NCBI GenBank assembly: GCA_039698035.1
Contig: JBDKSW010000012.1
Coordinates: 124,001-188,000 of the forward strand
Length of the DNA stretch: 64,000 nucleotides
Direction of reading: 5' to 3'
From: JAJFUI01 sp039698035
Lineage (GTDB): Bacteria; Planctomycetota; Planctomycetia; Pirellulales; Thermoguttaceae
The notes beneath the pieces are model-generated. The model worked only from the letters and a program-made list of their open reading frames with translations, was not told the DNA's origin and ran no database searches. Shown one piece after another: positions 19,671-28,474 of this stretch (position 1 is the stretch's first letter; each line of letters begins with the position of its first letter). A program made the translations under genes and the position numbers.

Positions 19671-20723
19671 ATGAAGGCGAAAGGTTCGTTGGGCAAGCGA
19701 CTTGCGTTTGAGTCGCTGGAAAATCGTCTGTTGTTATCGACAACAACGACGTCAAGCACCAACTGGTCGGGCTATTCGATTAGCACCGGCGCCGGCACGG
19801 TCACCAAGGTGACGGGAACGTGGACAGTTCCCACGGTCACGGCGTCCATCGCTGCGACCTACGAGAGCACCTGGGTCGGCATCGACGGCTACGGCACCTC
19901 GACCGTCGAGCAGATCGGCACAACGGGTTACTCGAAGAACGGCTCAACGTCGTACTGGGCTTGGTACGAAATGTACCCCGCGGCGTCGGTGAAGATCGTT
20001 GGCATGAACGTCTATCCTGGCGACTTGATGAGCGCATCGGTCACCTACGTGACCAGCGGCACGTATGCCGGCAAGTTCCTGTTGCAAATCGCGAATATGA
20101 CGCGGAGCAACACGTTCCATACCTACCAGTCGCTGTCCAGCGCAACACGCACCACAGCCGAGTGGGTTGTCGAGCGGCCGTCTGTGAACGGCACCGTCTC
20201 GACGCTGGCGAACTTCGGGTCGCAGTACATGTACAGTTGCACGGCCACCGTCAGCGGCACGACCGGCGCCATCAGCAACTGGAACAACTATCGCATCAAC
20301 ATGGTGTCCGGCGGCACGACGTTGGCCTCGACCAGCGCCCTGACCACGTCCGGTTCGTCATCGAGCTTCACGGTAACCTACGTGAGCTCGGGTGCGTCGT
20401 CCTCGAGCTACGTGTCCAGCAGCCTGCTCAGTGGCACGAAACTGACCAGCCTCGTGAGCAATACGCCGTCCGACAACATCGTCAACGATACGGTGTCGGC
20501 CGACGTTACCGACGTCGCCCTGCCAACCAATGTCATCGACGAGACGATCCCCAACGTTTGGGAAGACAGCGGTTTTGCCACCCACAAACTGTCGGACTTC
20601 TCCGAATCGATGATTGAATCCTTCGACACGAGCGTATTCGGCCGCACAGCCCAGCACGAAGCTGAGGCAGCGGACAGCGTGTTTGCCTCGTTCGGCGCCG
20701 AGTTGGAGGTCAACGTGCTGTAA
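19671..20723 (+). CDS. Glutamic endopeptidase, G1 (eqolisin) family, with planctomycete N-terminal sorting motif
   Basis: A 350-residue protein whose residues 31-235 follow the eqolisin beta-sandwich pattern: NWSGY (31-35), TGTWTVP (48-54), STWVGIDGYG (66-75), QIGT with Gln81, YWAWYEMYP (95-103), YPGD (115-118) and AEWVVERP (163-170) with Glu164 and Glu168. Gln plus Glu is the catalytic pair of this acid-active family, best known from fungi. The N-terminus KRLAFESLENRLLLS matches the motif that starts many exported planctomycete proteins. After the catalytic region comes a Ser/Thr-rich stretch and an acidic tail of about 90 residues. The ATG at 19671 follows GGAGA by five bases. A strong terminator follows the gene. 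The protein is most likely a surface or secreted protease. Confidence 0.8.
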   Translation: MKAKGSLGKRLAFESLENRLLLSTTTTSSTNWSGYSISTGAGTVTKVTGTWTVPTVTASIAATYESTWVGIDGYGTSTVEQIGTTGYSKNGSTSYWAWYEMYPAASVKIVGMNVYPGDLMSASVTYVTSGTYAGKFLLQIANMTRSNTFHTYQSLSSATRTTAEWVVERPSVNGTVSTLANFGSQYMYSCTATVSGTTGAISNWNNYRINMVSGGTTLASTSALTTSGSSSSFTVTYVSSGASSSSYVSSSLLSGTKLTSLVSNTPSDNIVNDTVSADVTDVALPTNVIDETIPNVWEDSGFATHKLSDFSESMIESFDTSVFGRTAQHEAEAADSVFASFGAELEVNVL

Positions 20724-20770
20724 ACCGGCTTGTGCCATCGCACGAGCATCTGCGATGCTAGGATTGCAGG

Positions 20771-20804
20771 ACGACGGCCGTCAAGGACGACGGCCGTCGT
20801 TTTC
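20771..20804 (+). terminator. Rho-independent terminator of the G1 peptidase gene
   Basis: A 12-bp perfect stem (ACGACGGCCGTC, 20771-20782; complement at 20789-20800) with a 6-base loop is followed by a T run. Each arm also contains the self-complementary GACGGCCGTC, so a cruciform or dimer could form. It sits 48 bases after the stop codon. Confidence 0.8.
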
Positions 20805-20908
20805 TGACGATCGAGATCGTGCAACGCAACCGCACCGTCCCCGCTTGACTTCCCAGTGACCGAGAGGGCACGGTTCGAGGCCGGCGCCGAGAGCACACGG
20901 CAAGCCGG

Positions 20909-22432
20909 TCAGCGATTGCCGTCGCTTTTGGGCTCGGGCGTCGCCTCGGGCTGTGGGTCGCAGCGGCCGGCTCGGACTTGCCGATCGAGCGCCTCGATTT
21001 CGTCAGAGCCGAGACACTTTTCGACCTGCTGTCGTGTGTCTTCGAGCAGCTTGTCGATCTTCTTCTGGATTCTCTTGTCGGGCGAAACGAGTCGGTCCTG
21101 CTGTTGCGCGATGCGCATGGTGAACTGCAACGCGCGGGGCAACCGGTTCAGTTCGTCCATCAATTCGGCGGCCTGGTCGAATTGCCCTTCCTGCATGCGC
21201 ATCTCGATGCGAGCCATCAGGATCTTGCGCCGGGCAAACAGATCGACCAGTTCCTCCTGAAGCCCGAACAGAAAGCCCTCGGCTTCGAGCCGCCGATCGT
21301 GGTTGGGCACTTCGGCCGTGAGGCGCGGCTCCAAGCCGGGCACCATCGGCAGCTTGGCCAGCAAGTCCTTTCCGCTTTTGGCCATCAGCACTCGCAGCAC
21401 GGATGCGTCGGATGAGACGGCCAGTCGGCCCTGACGGTCGGTCACGCCGAGCAGGACAGGAGTTTTTCCGCCGGGCGGGACCGTGTAGATGTCGTAACCG
21501 CCGAGCGGGATTTTGGGTTCCGTGCGCGATTTCAGCACGAGCGTCGTGGAGCCGCCGGGCGGGACGACCCGCAGGGCGAGCGACTCGATGCGGCCACGGC
21601 CCTTGGCGCTCATGGCGGCACGCATGCCCGAATACACCCGTCCACGGACTTCCTCGGCCCCGACCTTTTCGACGACGACGAACGACCAGGGGGCAACGGT
21701 CGCTTTGCGGAAGTTTCCAAGGCGGTCATTCGTGCGGGTGATCGGCTGCAGGACGTCGCCGTCGCGCAAGAGGGCCAACGTGCGGTCGCCCAGCGGGAGG
21801 CCAATCGCTTTGGGACGCAACACGGCCGTGTTGTCCTTTTCGAGCCGCTCGATTCGGGCGATTGGCGCGAAGGCGGCCAGCAGCGCGCTGAACGCCGTTT
21901 CGCCGAGCGCGCCGACTTGCCACACGGGCCGGCTGACGGCCATGCCGAGGACGCGCGTTCGGACGTCGAAGTCGCGTGCGGTGACGGCCATGCCGCCTGG
22001 GATCGTCGTGACTGCGACCAGCAGAATCTTGTCGACGGAGGACGCCGGCGCCGGCACGTCGTCGGCTTGAAGGCTCGATAGGCCGCGCACCATGTCACGA
22101 AAGAGGGCCGGCGGGGCGGGCGCGACTTCCGCGTTGAACGCCGCGCCCAAGACGGCGTCGATCCGGGCCGAAAGCGCATCGCATAGCGAGGCTTCCAGGC
22201 GCGGCGCGAGGGGCGGCTGCCGCTCGACGGCCACGAACACTTGGACCTGATAGGGCGTCAGCGGCCAGACGGTCTGGTCGGCCGCGGTGGAAGGCGAGGC
22301 CCATGCAAGTGCGACAACCGCCAACACGATCGCGCCAAGGCGGCCCATCCGGCAGCCGGCGCGGGAGGGCGATGCGGGCTGGCAGATGCCGCTTGTCGCG
22401 CGCGCTATGTTGCTTCCAACGGGCACGTTCAT
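20909..22432 (-). CDS. Secreted protein of unknown family, last gene of the ExbB/ExbD operon
   Basis: A 507-residue exported protein I cannot assign. A hydrophobic stretch (LGAIVLAVVALAWASPSTAA, near residue 45) looks like a signal peptide with a long N-region. The mature part opens with WPLTPYQVQVFVAVERQPPL and shows alternating beta-strand and helix. It includes two PPGG-type turns (VVPPGGSTTLVLKSRTEPK and YTVPPGGKTPVLLGV). The last 130 residues are helical and charged (FLFGLQEELVDLFARRKILM). The start ATG at 22432 overlaps the upstream stop as ATGA, with GGAG just before it, so translation is coupled to the solute-binding gene. This links its function to that protein. A longer open frame upstream is rejected because it would overlap the previous gene by 120 bases. 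Confidence 0.6.
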   Translation of the reverse strand: MNVPVGSNIARATSGICQPASPSRAGCRMGRLGAIVLAVVALAWASPSTAADQTVWPLTPYQVQVFVAVERQPPLAPRLEASLCDALSARIDAVLGAAFNAEVAPAPPALFRDMVRGLSSLQADDVPAPASSVDKILLVAVTTIPGGMAVTARDFDVRTRVLGMAVSRPVWQVGALGETAFSALLAAFAPIARIERLEKDNTAVLRPKAIGLPLGDRTLALLRDGDVLQPITRTNDRLGNFRKATVAPWSFVVVEKVGAEEVRGRVYSGMRAAMSAKGRGRIESLALRVVPPGGSTTLVLKSRTEPKIPLGGYDIYTVPPGGKTPVLLGVTDRQGRLAVSSDASVLRVLMAKSGKDLLAKLPMVPGLEPRLTAEVPNHDRRLEAEGFLFGLQEELVDLFARRKILMARIEMRMQEGQFDQAAELMDELNRLPRALQFTMRIAQQQDRLVSPDKRIQKKIDKLLEDTRQQVEKCLGSDEIEALDRQVRAGRCDPQPEATPEPKSDGNR

Positions 22433-24882
22433 TTCTCCACCGGATATTGGAAAGCGGGCCGCCATTGCTCGACGTTTTGGTAAAGCGACACGGGCCGGGG
22501 CGCGACGCCGCGCAGACTTCGACGGTATCCAAAATGCTCGACCAGTTGCCACAGCGGGATGACCGTCACGTCGTCAAACGCGATGCGGTGGACCCGATGG
22601 AGGCAGTCGCGAACCTGGTCCCATTCCGAAGCCTGATCGAGCTGGCGGAGGGCCAAGGCCATGTAGGGCCCCGAGTCGGCGATGACGCCGCCTTCGCCAA
22701 ACAGGCGGCCGGCGTCGACGACTGGCTCCCAGACGGCTAACTCGACGTAGAGCAAGTCGACATCGTCCGGCACATGGCGAGGCAACGGCGACTCGAGCGC
22801 ACGCAATGTCACAGAGACTCCGAGCGTATCGAGCTGCTTCTGGATGGCCAGACAGGCGGCCCGGGCGATTTCGTCGGACGGATAGGCCAACGTCAGCTTG
22901 GGCAGCGGCGGCAGCTTCCGTTTTTTGGACCTCTTTTTTGCCTCCGGCTTCGGATCGGTCTTGTCGGCCGCATTCGCTTCGGTTATTGCCTCGGGCGTTG
23001 CCTCGGTCGGCCGGGTCGCTTTCGCGCCTTCGGCATCGAGGTATTTTTGGTAGGCCATGTTTGCCAGAGCGATGCAAAGCCGTGGATCGTAGGGGCGCGG
23101 CTCGATGGTTTCGTCGGACGCGTATCCCATGGGATCGCCAACGCCGATGCCCAGCGGAAAGGGGCTGCTGGTGACGACGCAGCCGGGCACTTCGACGCCG
23201 GCAAGCATCTGTTGCAGAATGGCCTGGCGATTGATTCCATAAACCAGGGCTCGGCGGAAGTTGCGGTCGGCCACCAGCGGGCGGCGTCCGTTCGGCACGA
23301 GGCAATGCACCAGTGGCATCGCGTACGGCTGGACCTTCAGCTGCGCGTCGGCTCGGAGCGCCGGCAGAGTCCACGGGTTGAGGCGATCGACCACCTGCAC
23401 GTCGCCGCGTTTCAGGGCGACGACCGCCTGGGCCGTGTTGCCGAACCGCCGCTCGACCAGTTCCATCGGTCTTCCAGGCTCGTTGGCGAAGTACTGTGGA
23501 TTGGCGACGAACAGCCGGTTACGCGACGACGGGGCCGGATCGACAAACGGCCCGTTGCCCAACGGGGCTCCGTCGGACGACGCCGCGGCGCCGGGCGGCG
23601 GGACGATCAGTTGCAGCATGGCCTCGGGATGAACGTGGCCGCGACGGAGTTGGACCTCGACATCGTAGAGCCCCCGCACGGCGACGGATTGCATGAGGTC
23701 GGACCAGTCGATGCGATAGCTTGGGCTGCTTGGGGCGGCGGCCATTAGCAGCAGTCGCGCGAGATCGGCGCCCATGAGTGTGGCGTTGCCGGCTGCCCAA
23801 TGCACATCGGGCTTGATGCGAACCGTGAGCCGGTGATTGGCCGGTTGGAGCGTGATCTCGCCGAGGGGGCAGTCGTACTTACCGCCTTCGGTGCTCGGAG
23901 CGGTCAGCTCGGCCAGCGTTCGATAGACCAGCCGCCGCGTGCGACGCGAGGCCCAGTCGTCCAGGCGGTCGATGCTGATCTGGGCGGCCGCGCTGGTGAC
24001 GCCAACCACTGCCCGCGAATAGTTGCGGTGGACGGCTTCGGCCAATTCCCGCGCGCCGGGCAATTCCGGGCAGACGGCCGTCAACTGGCGACTCAGCTCG
24101 GCCGTTCGAGGCCACTGCCCGGCGTCTTGCGCCACGCGAGCCTCGTTGAGCAACGCAACGGCCTTGGCGTGCCAGCGTCCGGTCCACTTGGCCACGGTTG
24201 GGTCGTCCGGGTATTCGGCGGCCAAGCCGCGCAGCAGCGCGCGCGCCGCGGCGTAGTTGCCATGCGACTCGTGCTGTTCGATCAGCTTGTCGGTCGTTCC
24301 GGCCAGCGTCCGGTCCAGCTTTGGCCGCTTCGGATTGCGGCGGTAGATTTCTCGCAAGAGGGCCAACGCGCTGTCGTATTGGCCGTTGTGATACGAGGCG
24401 TTCGCCTCGGCGAAGAGAAAGTCCTCGCAAGCCTCGGCCAGTCCGGGCGTTGTGGGCTTGTTCAATTGCAGGTAGCTGAAATAGTCGTAGGCCTCTTCGT
24501 ATTTTCCATCCCGCACCAACGCGCTCGCCTTGTTCAGCACCAACTGGTCGAAGAACTCGATTTTGGCGACGTTGCGCCACAGAAGCTCATATTCCTTGTC
24601 CTGGTCCTCGACGCGGCGGACGGTCAGCTTTACCGGATTTCGGCCGGCCAAGATCGAGCGTCGCAACGCCGTGGGCAGGGGCTTCACCTTCAACACTTGG
24701 TTGTTGTAGAGCGAGTTCAGCGTGATCTGGTCGTAAGGATCCTCTTCGTAAAGTGGGACGTTCGCCCCGGCCGACACGGCGGCGAGCGCAAACAGGAACG
24801 CCAACGCGGCACACACGGCTCTGGGGCCGGGCGACTCGCGGCGATCGTGGCATGGCATATTCATTGGGACCGCAAGCCTCAT
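22429..24882 (-). CDS. Solute-binding-protein family 5 domain fused to TPR-like N-terminus
   Basis: An 817-residue exported protein. After a signal peptide (VCAALAFLFALAAVSAGANV) come about 270 residues of TPR-like helices (YEEAYDYFSYLQLNKPTTPG, QYDSALALLREIYRRNPKRP). The C-terminal half reads as an oligopeptide-type periplasmic binding protein (SBP_bac_5): NGPFVDPAPSS, NFRRALVYGINRQAILQQML and the final RVHRIAFDDVTVIPLWQLVE. A Lys-rich low-complexity insert (KKRSKKRKLPPLPKL) interrupts the binding domain near residue 625. No ABC permease or ATPase is nearby, so it may not feed an ordinary importer. Its ATG overlaps the stop of the propeller gene by four bases (ATGA), and its own stop overlaps the next start the same way. 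Confidence 0.75.
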   Translation of the reverse strand: MRLAVPMNMPCHDRRESPGPRAVCAALAFLFALAAVSAGANVPLYEEDPYDQITLNSLYNNQVLKVKPLPTALRRSILAGRNPVKLTVRRVEDQDKEYELLWRNVAKIEFFDQLVLNKASALVRDGKYEEAYDYFSYLQLNKPTTPGLAEACEDFLFAEANASYHNGQYDSALALLREIYRRNPKRPKLDRTLAGTTDKLIEQHESHGNYAAARALLRGLAAEYPDDPTVAKWTGRWHAKAVALLNEARVAQDAGQWPRTAELSRQLTAVCPELPGARELAEAVHRNYSRAVVGVTSAAAQISIDRLDDWASRRTRRLVYRTLAELTAPSTEGGKYDCPLGEITLQPANHRLTVRIKPDVHWAAGNATLMGADLARLLLMAAAPSSPSYRIDWSDLMQSVAVRGLYDVEVQLRRGHVHPEAMLQLIVPPPGAAASSDGAPLGNGPFVDPAPSSRNRLFVANPQYFANEPGRPMELVERRFGNTAQAVVALKRGDVQVVDRLNPWTLPALRADAQLKVQPYAMPLVHCLVPNGRRPLVADRNFRRALVYGINRQAILQQMLAGVEVPGCVVTSSPFPLGIGVGDPMGYASDETIEPRPYDPRLCIALANMAYQKYLDAEGAKATRPTEATPEAITEANAADKTDPKPEAKKRSKKRKLPPLPKLTLAYPSDEIARAACLAIQKQLDTLGVSVTLRALESPLPRHVPDDVDLLYVELAVWEPVVDAGRLFGEGGVIADSGPYMALALRQLDQASEWDQVRDCLHRVHRIAFDDVTVIPLWQLVEHFGYRRSLRGVAPRPVSLYQNVEQWRPAFQYPVEK

Positions 24883-27800
24883 GGTTGCCCGACTTCGTGG
24901 AGGGTCCCGTCATAACCGGCGACGAGCAGCCGGCCGCCACGAACGATCGGCCCGCTGGCCAACGGACAACCGACATCGAGCTTTGCCAGCTCTTTTCCGG
25001 TCGCCGCATCGAGACGCACGATCGTTCCGTCGCGCGTGGCCATCAGGTAATGACCGCCGACGCGCAACGGCGTGCCGGCCGGTAGACCGTGGGGCAACGG
25101 GGCTTGCCACATCGGCTTGCCACGGCCGTCGATTGCGAGCAACTGATGGTCGTCGGTGGCCAGCAGGACAGCGTCTCCGAGGCGTGCCGGTCCCCAGGCG
25201 AATTGGCCGCCCAGCGAGATGTCCTTGTGGCGGACCAGTTTCGCAAGGCTGAAGCCGACGAGCAGCTTGCCGGCGTCGGTCGCATAGGCGGCATTGCCCA
25301 ACACGGCAAACGGCGAGACGATGGGCTTCGTGACGGTCGTCTCGGCCAAGACGGCCAGATGGGGTTTCGGGGTATCCTGAATGCAGAGACGGTAGATCTT
25401 CGACCGACCGTCCGTAATCAGAACCTCGCGGTCGTTGATGACGGTCGGCGTGAGCCAGTCGATCTGGGTGTCCACCTCCAACCGCGGTTGGAAGGGCGCG
25501 GCCAAGGCGACGGGATCGCCCGTCGTCGTGTTAGCCTTCGTGTCGTAAAGGCCGACCTGGCCGGCGGACGTGGCGATCAACAGGCCGGCGCCCAGAGCCA
25601 CCGGGGGGCAGGCGAGCTTATCGAACTTCAACCAGGTCACCAACGGCGTCGGGCTTTTGGGATCAAAGATTCCGATCTGCTGAGTTCCCCGGCCGCCGCT
25701 CATGGCCAGCAGGCCGCCGGCGAGTGGAACGACGTGTTTCACCGGCGGCGGCAGACGAAAGACATCGGGCGGCACCAACGGATCGCTCAGGATGCCCGAT
25801 TTCGCCTCGCCGGCCGGGACCTTGAACACGGCCCCGCCGGCCGTGACGACGACCACGCTGCCGTCGTCCAGGAGCTGCGGCTCGCCAGCCGGGGGCGCGG
25901 CGAGCTGCGTCGACCAGTTCAACTCGGATTCGGCCATGCCACGGGCCGAGACGATGGCGCCCGGAATGCCCTGTTTCTTGCGCACGCCGACCACGGCCTG
26001 ACCGACGGCGACGGGCGGCTGCAAGAAGGCGCTCTGGTCGTCCTCGATCCACTTGGGTTCGAGCCGGCCTCGCGTGGCCTGGACGTCGTATTTTGCGAGA
26101 CGATTGTCGGCGATCCAGAGCTGTCCGGCCTGTAACAGCGGGAACCGGACGACGTTGGGAGCGCCTTCGACGGCGCTTTCGGCGATCTGCCGCAGCGGTT
26201 CCTTGGCTTGTGCGCCGCCGACATCGAAGACGCGGACGATGCCGGACGTGGTGGCCACGAGGACGCGATGCCCATCGGCCACGGCCGGCGTCGCCACGAG
26301 TCCGCCCAGCGGAATCTGCTGTACGAGTCTTAGCCACGGCTCGGGCTTTTTCGAGTCTTTTGGCTGGATCAAGAACACGCGCAGTTGGGCGTCGCGCGCG
26401 CCGTCGTTGACGATCAGCAGCAGGAAGTCGTCCACCAACAGCGGCTCGGTGACAACGCTTCCACGGTCCTGGCCCAGGTAATCGACGTGCCGGCAGGCGC
26501 CGTCGGCCAACGCGAGAATGAACAAGTTCGCGTGCGTGGCGACCTGGTAGATCAACGAGCGGCGGCCGTCCACGGCCGGCGACACGCCGAGCGGCTGCGG
26601 CAATTGAACGTAGCCGGCTGATTCGCCCGTGGCAGCGGCGATCGTGATGAGCTTGCCGCTGGGGGTGGCCAGCAGGATGTTTTCGTCGGCCACCACGGGG
26701 CGGGCGTCGAACGGCTCGCCGACGGCGTAACGCCATCGAACGCGGCCGGATGCGCTCTCGATTCGCACCAGTTCATTGCGGGCCGTGTCGACGATGAGCG
26801 CGTCGCCGCCGCCTTCGGAGGACAGCGGCACGATGGGCATCGATGCGGTCCGCGGATTGGCATCGAACCCGATGAAACGCCGCCAAAGCAACTTGCCCGA
26901 GGCCGCGTCCAGGCCGTAGATCGCGCCGTCCACGGCGGCCAGGACGCTTTGGCCGGCCACATCGGACAGCTCGCTCTTCGTGTCTCGACGGGCTGGCGTG
27001 ATGACGGCCGCCGCGACATCGGCCGGGTGCGCGGCCACGGGGGGCTTCCTCTTCGCAATCCACTTGACGAGCGTCTGTTGCGTTTGCGAAACTTCGAGAA
27101 GCGCGGCTTTCAGCTTGGCGTCGTCCGCCAAATCGGGGTACTGCCGCAACAGGGCGTTGGAAGCCGTATAGGCGTCGGCCGTTTTGGATTGCTGGATCGC
27201 CGTTCGCATGGCGGTCAGCGTCTTCTGCAATTGGTCGCCGCGTGCGATTTGGCGAACGGTGATGGCCAAACTGCCTTGCACGTCGGACAGCTTGCTCGTG
27301 CTGGCCTGACGCAGTGTCTTTGGCACGTACTTTTCGACCATGCCGAGCGCCTGCCGGCTCTTCTCGACCAGCTTCGGGTCCAACTTCTTTCGCGCCGTGT
27401 CGGCCAGTCCCTCGGCAATGGCCGGCAGCATGGCGGCCAGCTCGGGATAGGCGTCCTTGAACTCTTTCTCGGTCGATGTGCGCTGCAACGCATCCTCGGA
27501 GGCCTTCAACGCGGCGACCCAATCGGAGCCGGGCAGCGTGGCCTGGCGGAGCTTGGCCATCTGAGCCATCACGCGGGCATGGCTGGCCGAGGCGTCCTTC
27601 GGGAACACGGCCAGGAAGTCTTCGTATTGCTTGGCCGCTTGAAGATAGGAGCCTTGCTTGTAGGAATCCTCGGCTGGCTGGAGCATTTTCTCGGCATTGC
27701 CGCGGGTCAGCGTCCAGTAGAGCAACCCGCAGGCGAAGAGCATAATGAGGAGGGCGCCGCCGCCGAGCAGCATGAGCGGCGAGCCCCACTTCTCGGACTC

Positions 27801-28391
27801 GGTTTGCTTGCGGGCTTTTGGTTGCCGCTGGAATATTCGCAGGAAACTCTTGCCGCGACTCGCCGCGGTCAGCGGGCTTGCGGGCGTCGCGGTCGTCGAG
27901 GGATCGGCCATGAGTCCGTCGAGTTCGCCCATGGCGGGCGCGCGGAATGACATTTCCTGCTCGACGAGCGACTCGCGGGCCGGCTTGGCGACGTTGGGCC
28001 GCGGCGCCGCCGGCTGCGAGCGTTGGGCGCTGGGTTGCGCGGCCGGTTTGGCGGGCCGCTCCTTGCGCGCCCGCTTCGCTTTGGCCGACGCGGTCGGCTC
28101 GTCATCCAGCGGGGCCAGGTCGAGCGACGAATCGTCGTCGGCCGGCGGGCGATGTTTCGCCGCTTTCCCGGTCGTGGGTCTTTCGGCCGGCGGGGGCTCG
28201 TTCAGCGCGGTCAACAGCCGCTTTGCCTGCGCAAGCGTCAAATGCCCATGCTTGACCAAGCGTTTTGCGATCGACTCGGCCGAAACGGGCGTCGGGCTCC
28301 GAGCCACCTGGGCGCGAAGGTTGGCCACGGCGCTTGCCGACAAGATCTCTCGTTCTTCCAGAAGCCGCAGAAACTGTTCGATGGGTGTCAT
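24879..28391 (-). CDS. Membrane-anchored PQQ-type beta-propeller protein with TPR segment
   Basis: A 1,170-residue protein with a three-part layout. Residues 1-65 form a helical domain (FLRLLEEREILSASAVANLR, VSAESIAKRLVKHGHLTLAQ) similar in style to small N-terminal domains of secretion ATPases. A Pro/Ala/Lys-rich cytoplasmic linker follows to about 200, then one transmembrane helix (LMLLGGGALLIMLFACGLLY). After it come TPR-like helices (YLQAAKQYEDFLAVFPKDAS) and a C-terminal beta-propeller with PQQ-like repeats (YGLDAASGKLLWRRFIG, VRLDAATGKELAKLDVG). The propeller would face the periplasm, as in BamB. It sits 83 bases behind the gene for the anchored Gly-rich protein. The number of blades is not countable by eye, but six to eight repeats are plausible. 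Confidence 0.75.
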   Translation of the reverse strand: MTPIEQFLRLLEEREILSASAVANLRAQVARSPTPVSAESIAKRLVKHGHLTLAQAKRLLTALNEPPPAERPTTGKAAKHRPPADDDSSLDLAPLDDEPTASAKAKRARKERPAKPAAQPSAQRSQPAAPRPNVAKPARESLVEQEMSFRAPAMGELDGLMADPSTTATPASPLTAASRGKSFLRIFQRQPKARKQTESEKWGSPLMLLGGGALLIMLFACGLLYWTLTRGNAEKMLQPAEDSYKQGSYLQAAKQYEDFLAVFPKDASASHARVMAQMAKLRQATLPGSDWVAALKASEDALQRTSTEKEFKDAYPELAAMLPAIAEGLADTARKKLDPKLVEKSRQALGMVEKYVPKTLRQASTSKLSDVQGSLAITVRQIARGDQLQKTLTAMRTAIQQSKTADAYTASNALLRQYPDLADDAKLKAALLEVSQTQQTLVKWIAKRKPPVAAHPADVAAAVITPARRDTKSELSDVAGQSVLAAVDGAIYGLDAASGKLLWRRFIGFDANPRTASMPIVPLSSEGGGDALIVDTARNELVRIESASGRVRWRYAVGEPFDARPVVADENILLATPSGKLITIAAATGESAGYVQLPQPLGVSPAVDGRRSLIYQVATHANLFILALADGACRHVDYLGQDRGSVVTEPLLVDDFLLLIVNDGARDAQLRVFLIQPKDSKKPEPWLRLVQQIPLGGLVATPAVADGHRVLVATTSGIVRVFDVGGAQAKEPLRQIAESAVEGAPNVVRFPLLQAGQLWIADNRLAKYDVQATRGRLEPKWIEDDQSAFLQPPVAVGQAVVGVRKKQGIPGAIVSARGMAESELNWSTQLAAPPAGEPQLLDDGSVVVVTAGGAVFKVPAGEAKSGILSDPLVPPDVFRLPPPVKHVVPLAGGLLAMSGGRGTQQIGIFDPKSPTPLVTWLKFDKLACPPVALGAGLLIATSAGQVGLYDTKANTTTGDPVALAAPFQPRLEVDTQIDWLTPTVINDREVLITDGRSKIYRLCIQDTPKPHLAVLAETTVTKPIVSPFAVLGNAAYATDAGKLLVGFSLAKLVRHKDISLGGQFAWGPARLGDAVLLATDDHQLLAIDGRGKPMWQAPLPHGLPAGTPLRVGGHYLMATRDGTIVRLDAATGKELAKLDVGCPLASGPIVRGGRLLVAGYDGTLHEVGQP

Positions 28392-28474
28392 GATGGTTTT
28401 GCGCGCGTGGAACGCATCGTTGGGTGTGGCTCTCGGTGCGTTGGATGCGCCGAATCACCGCGACGGATGGCGTC

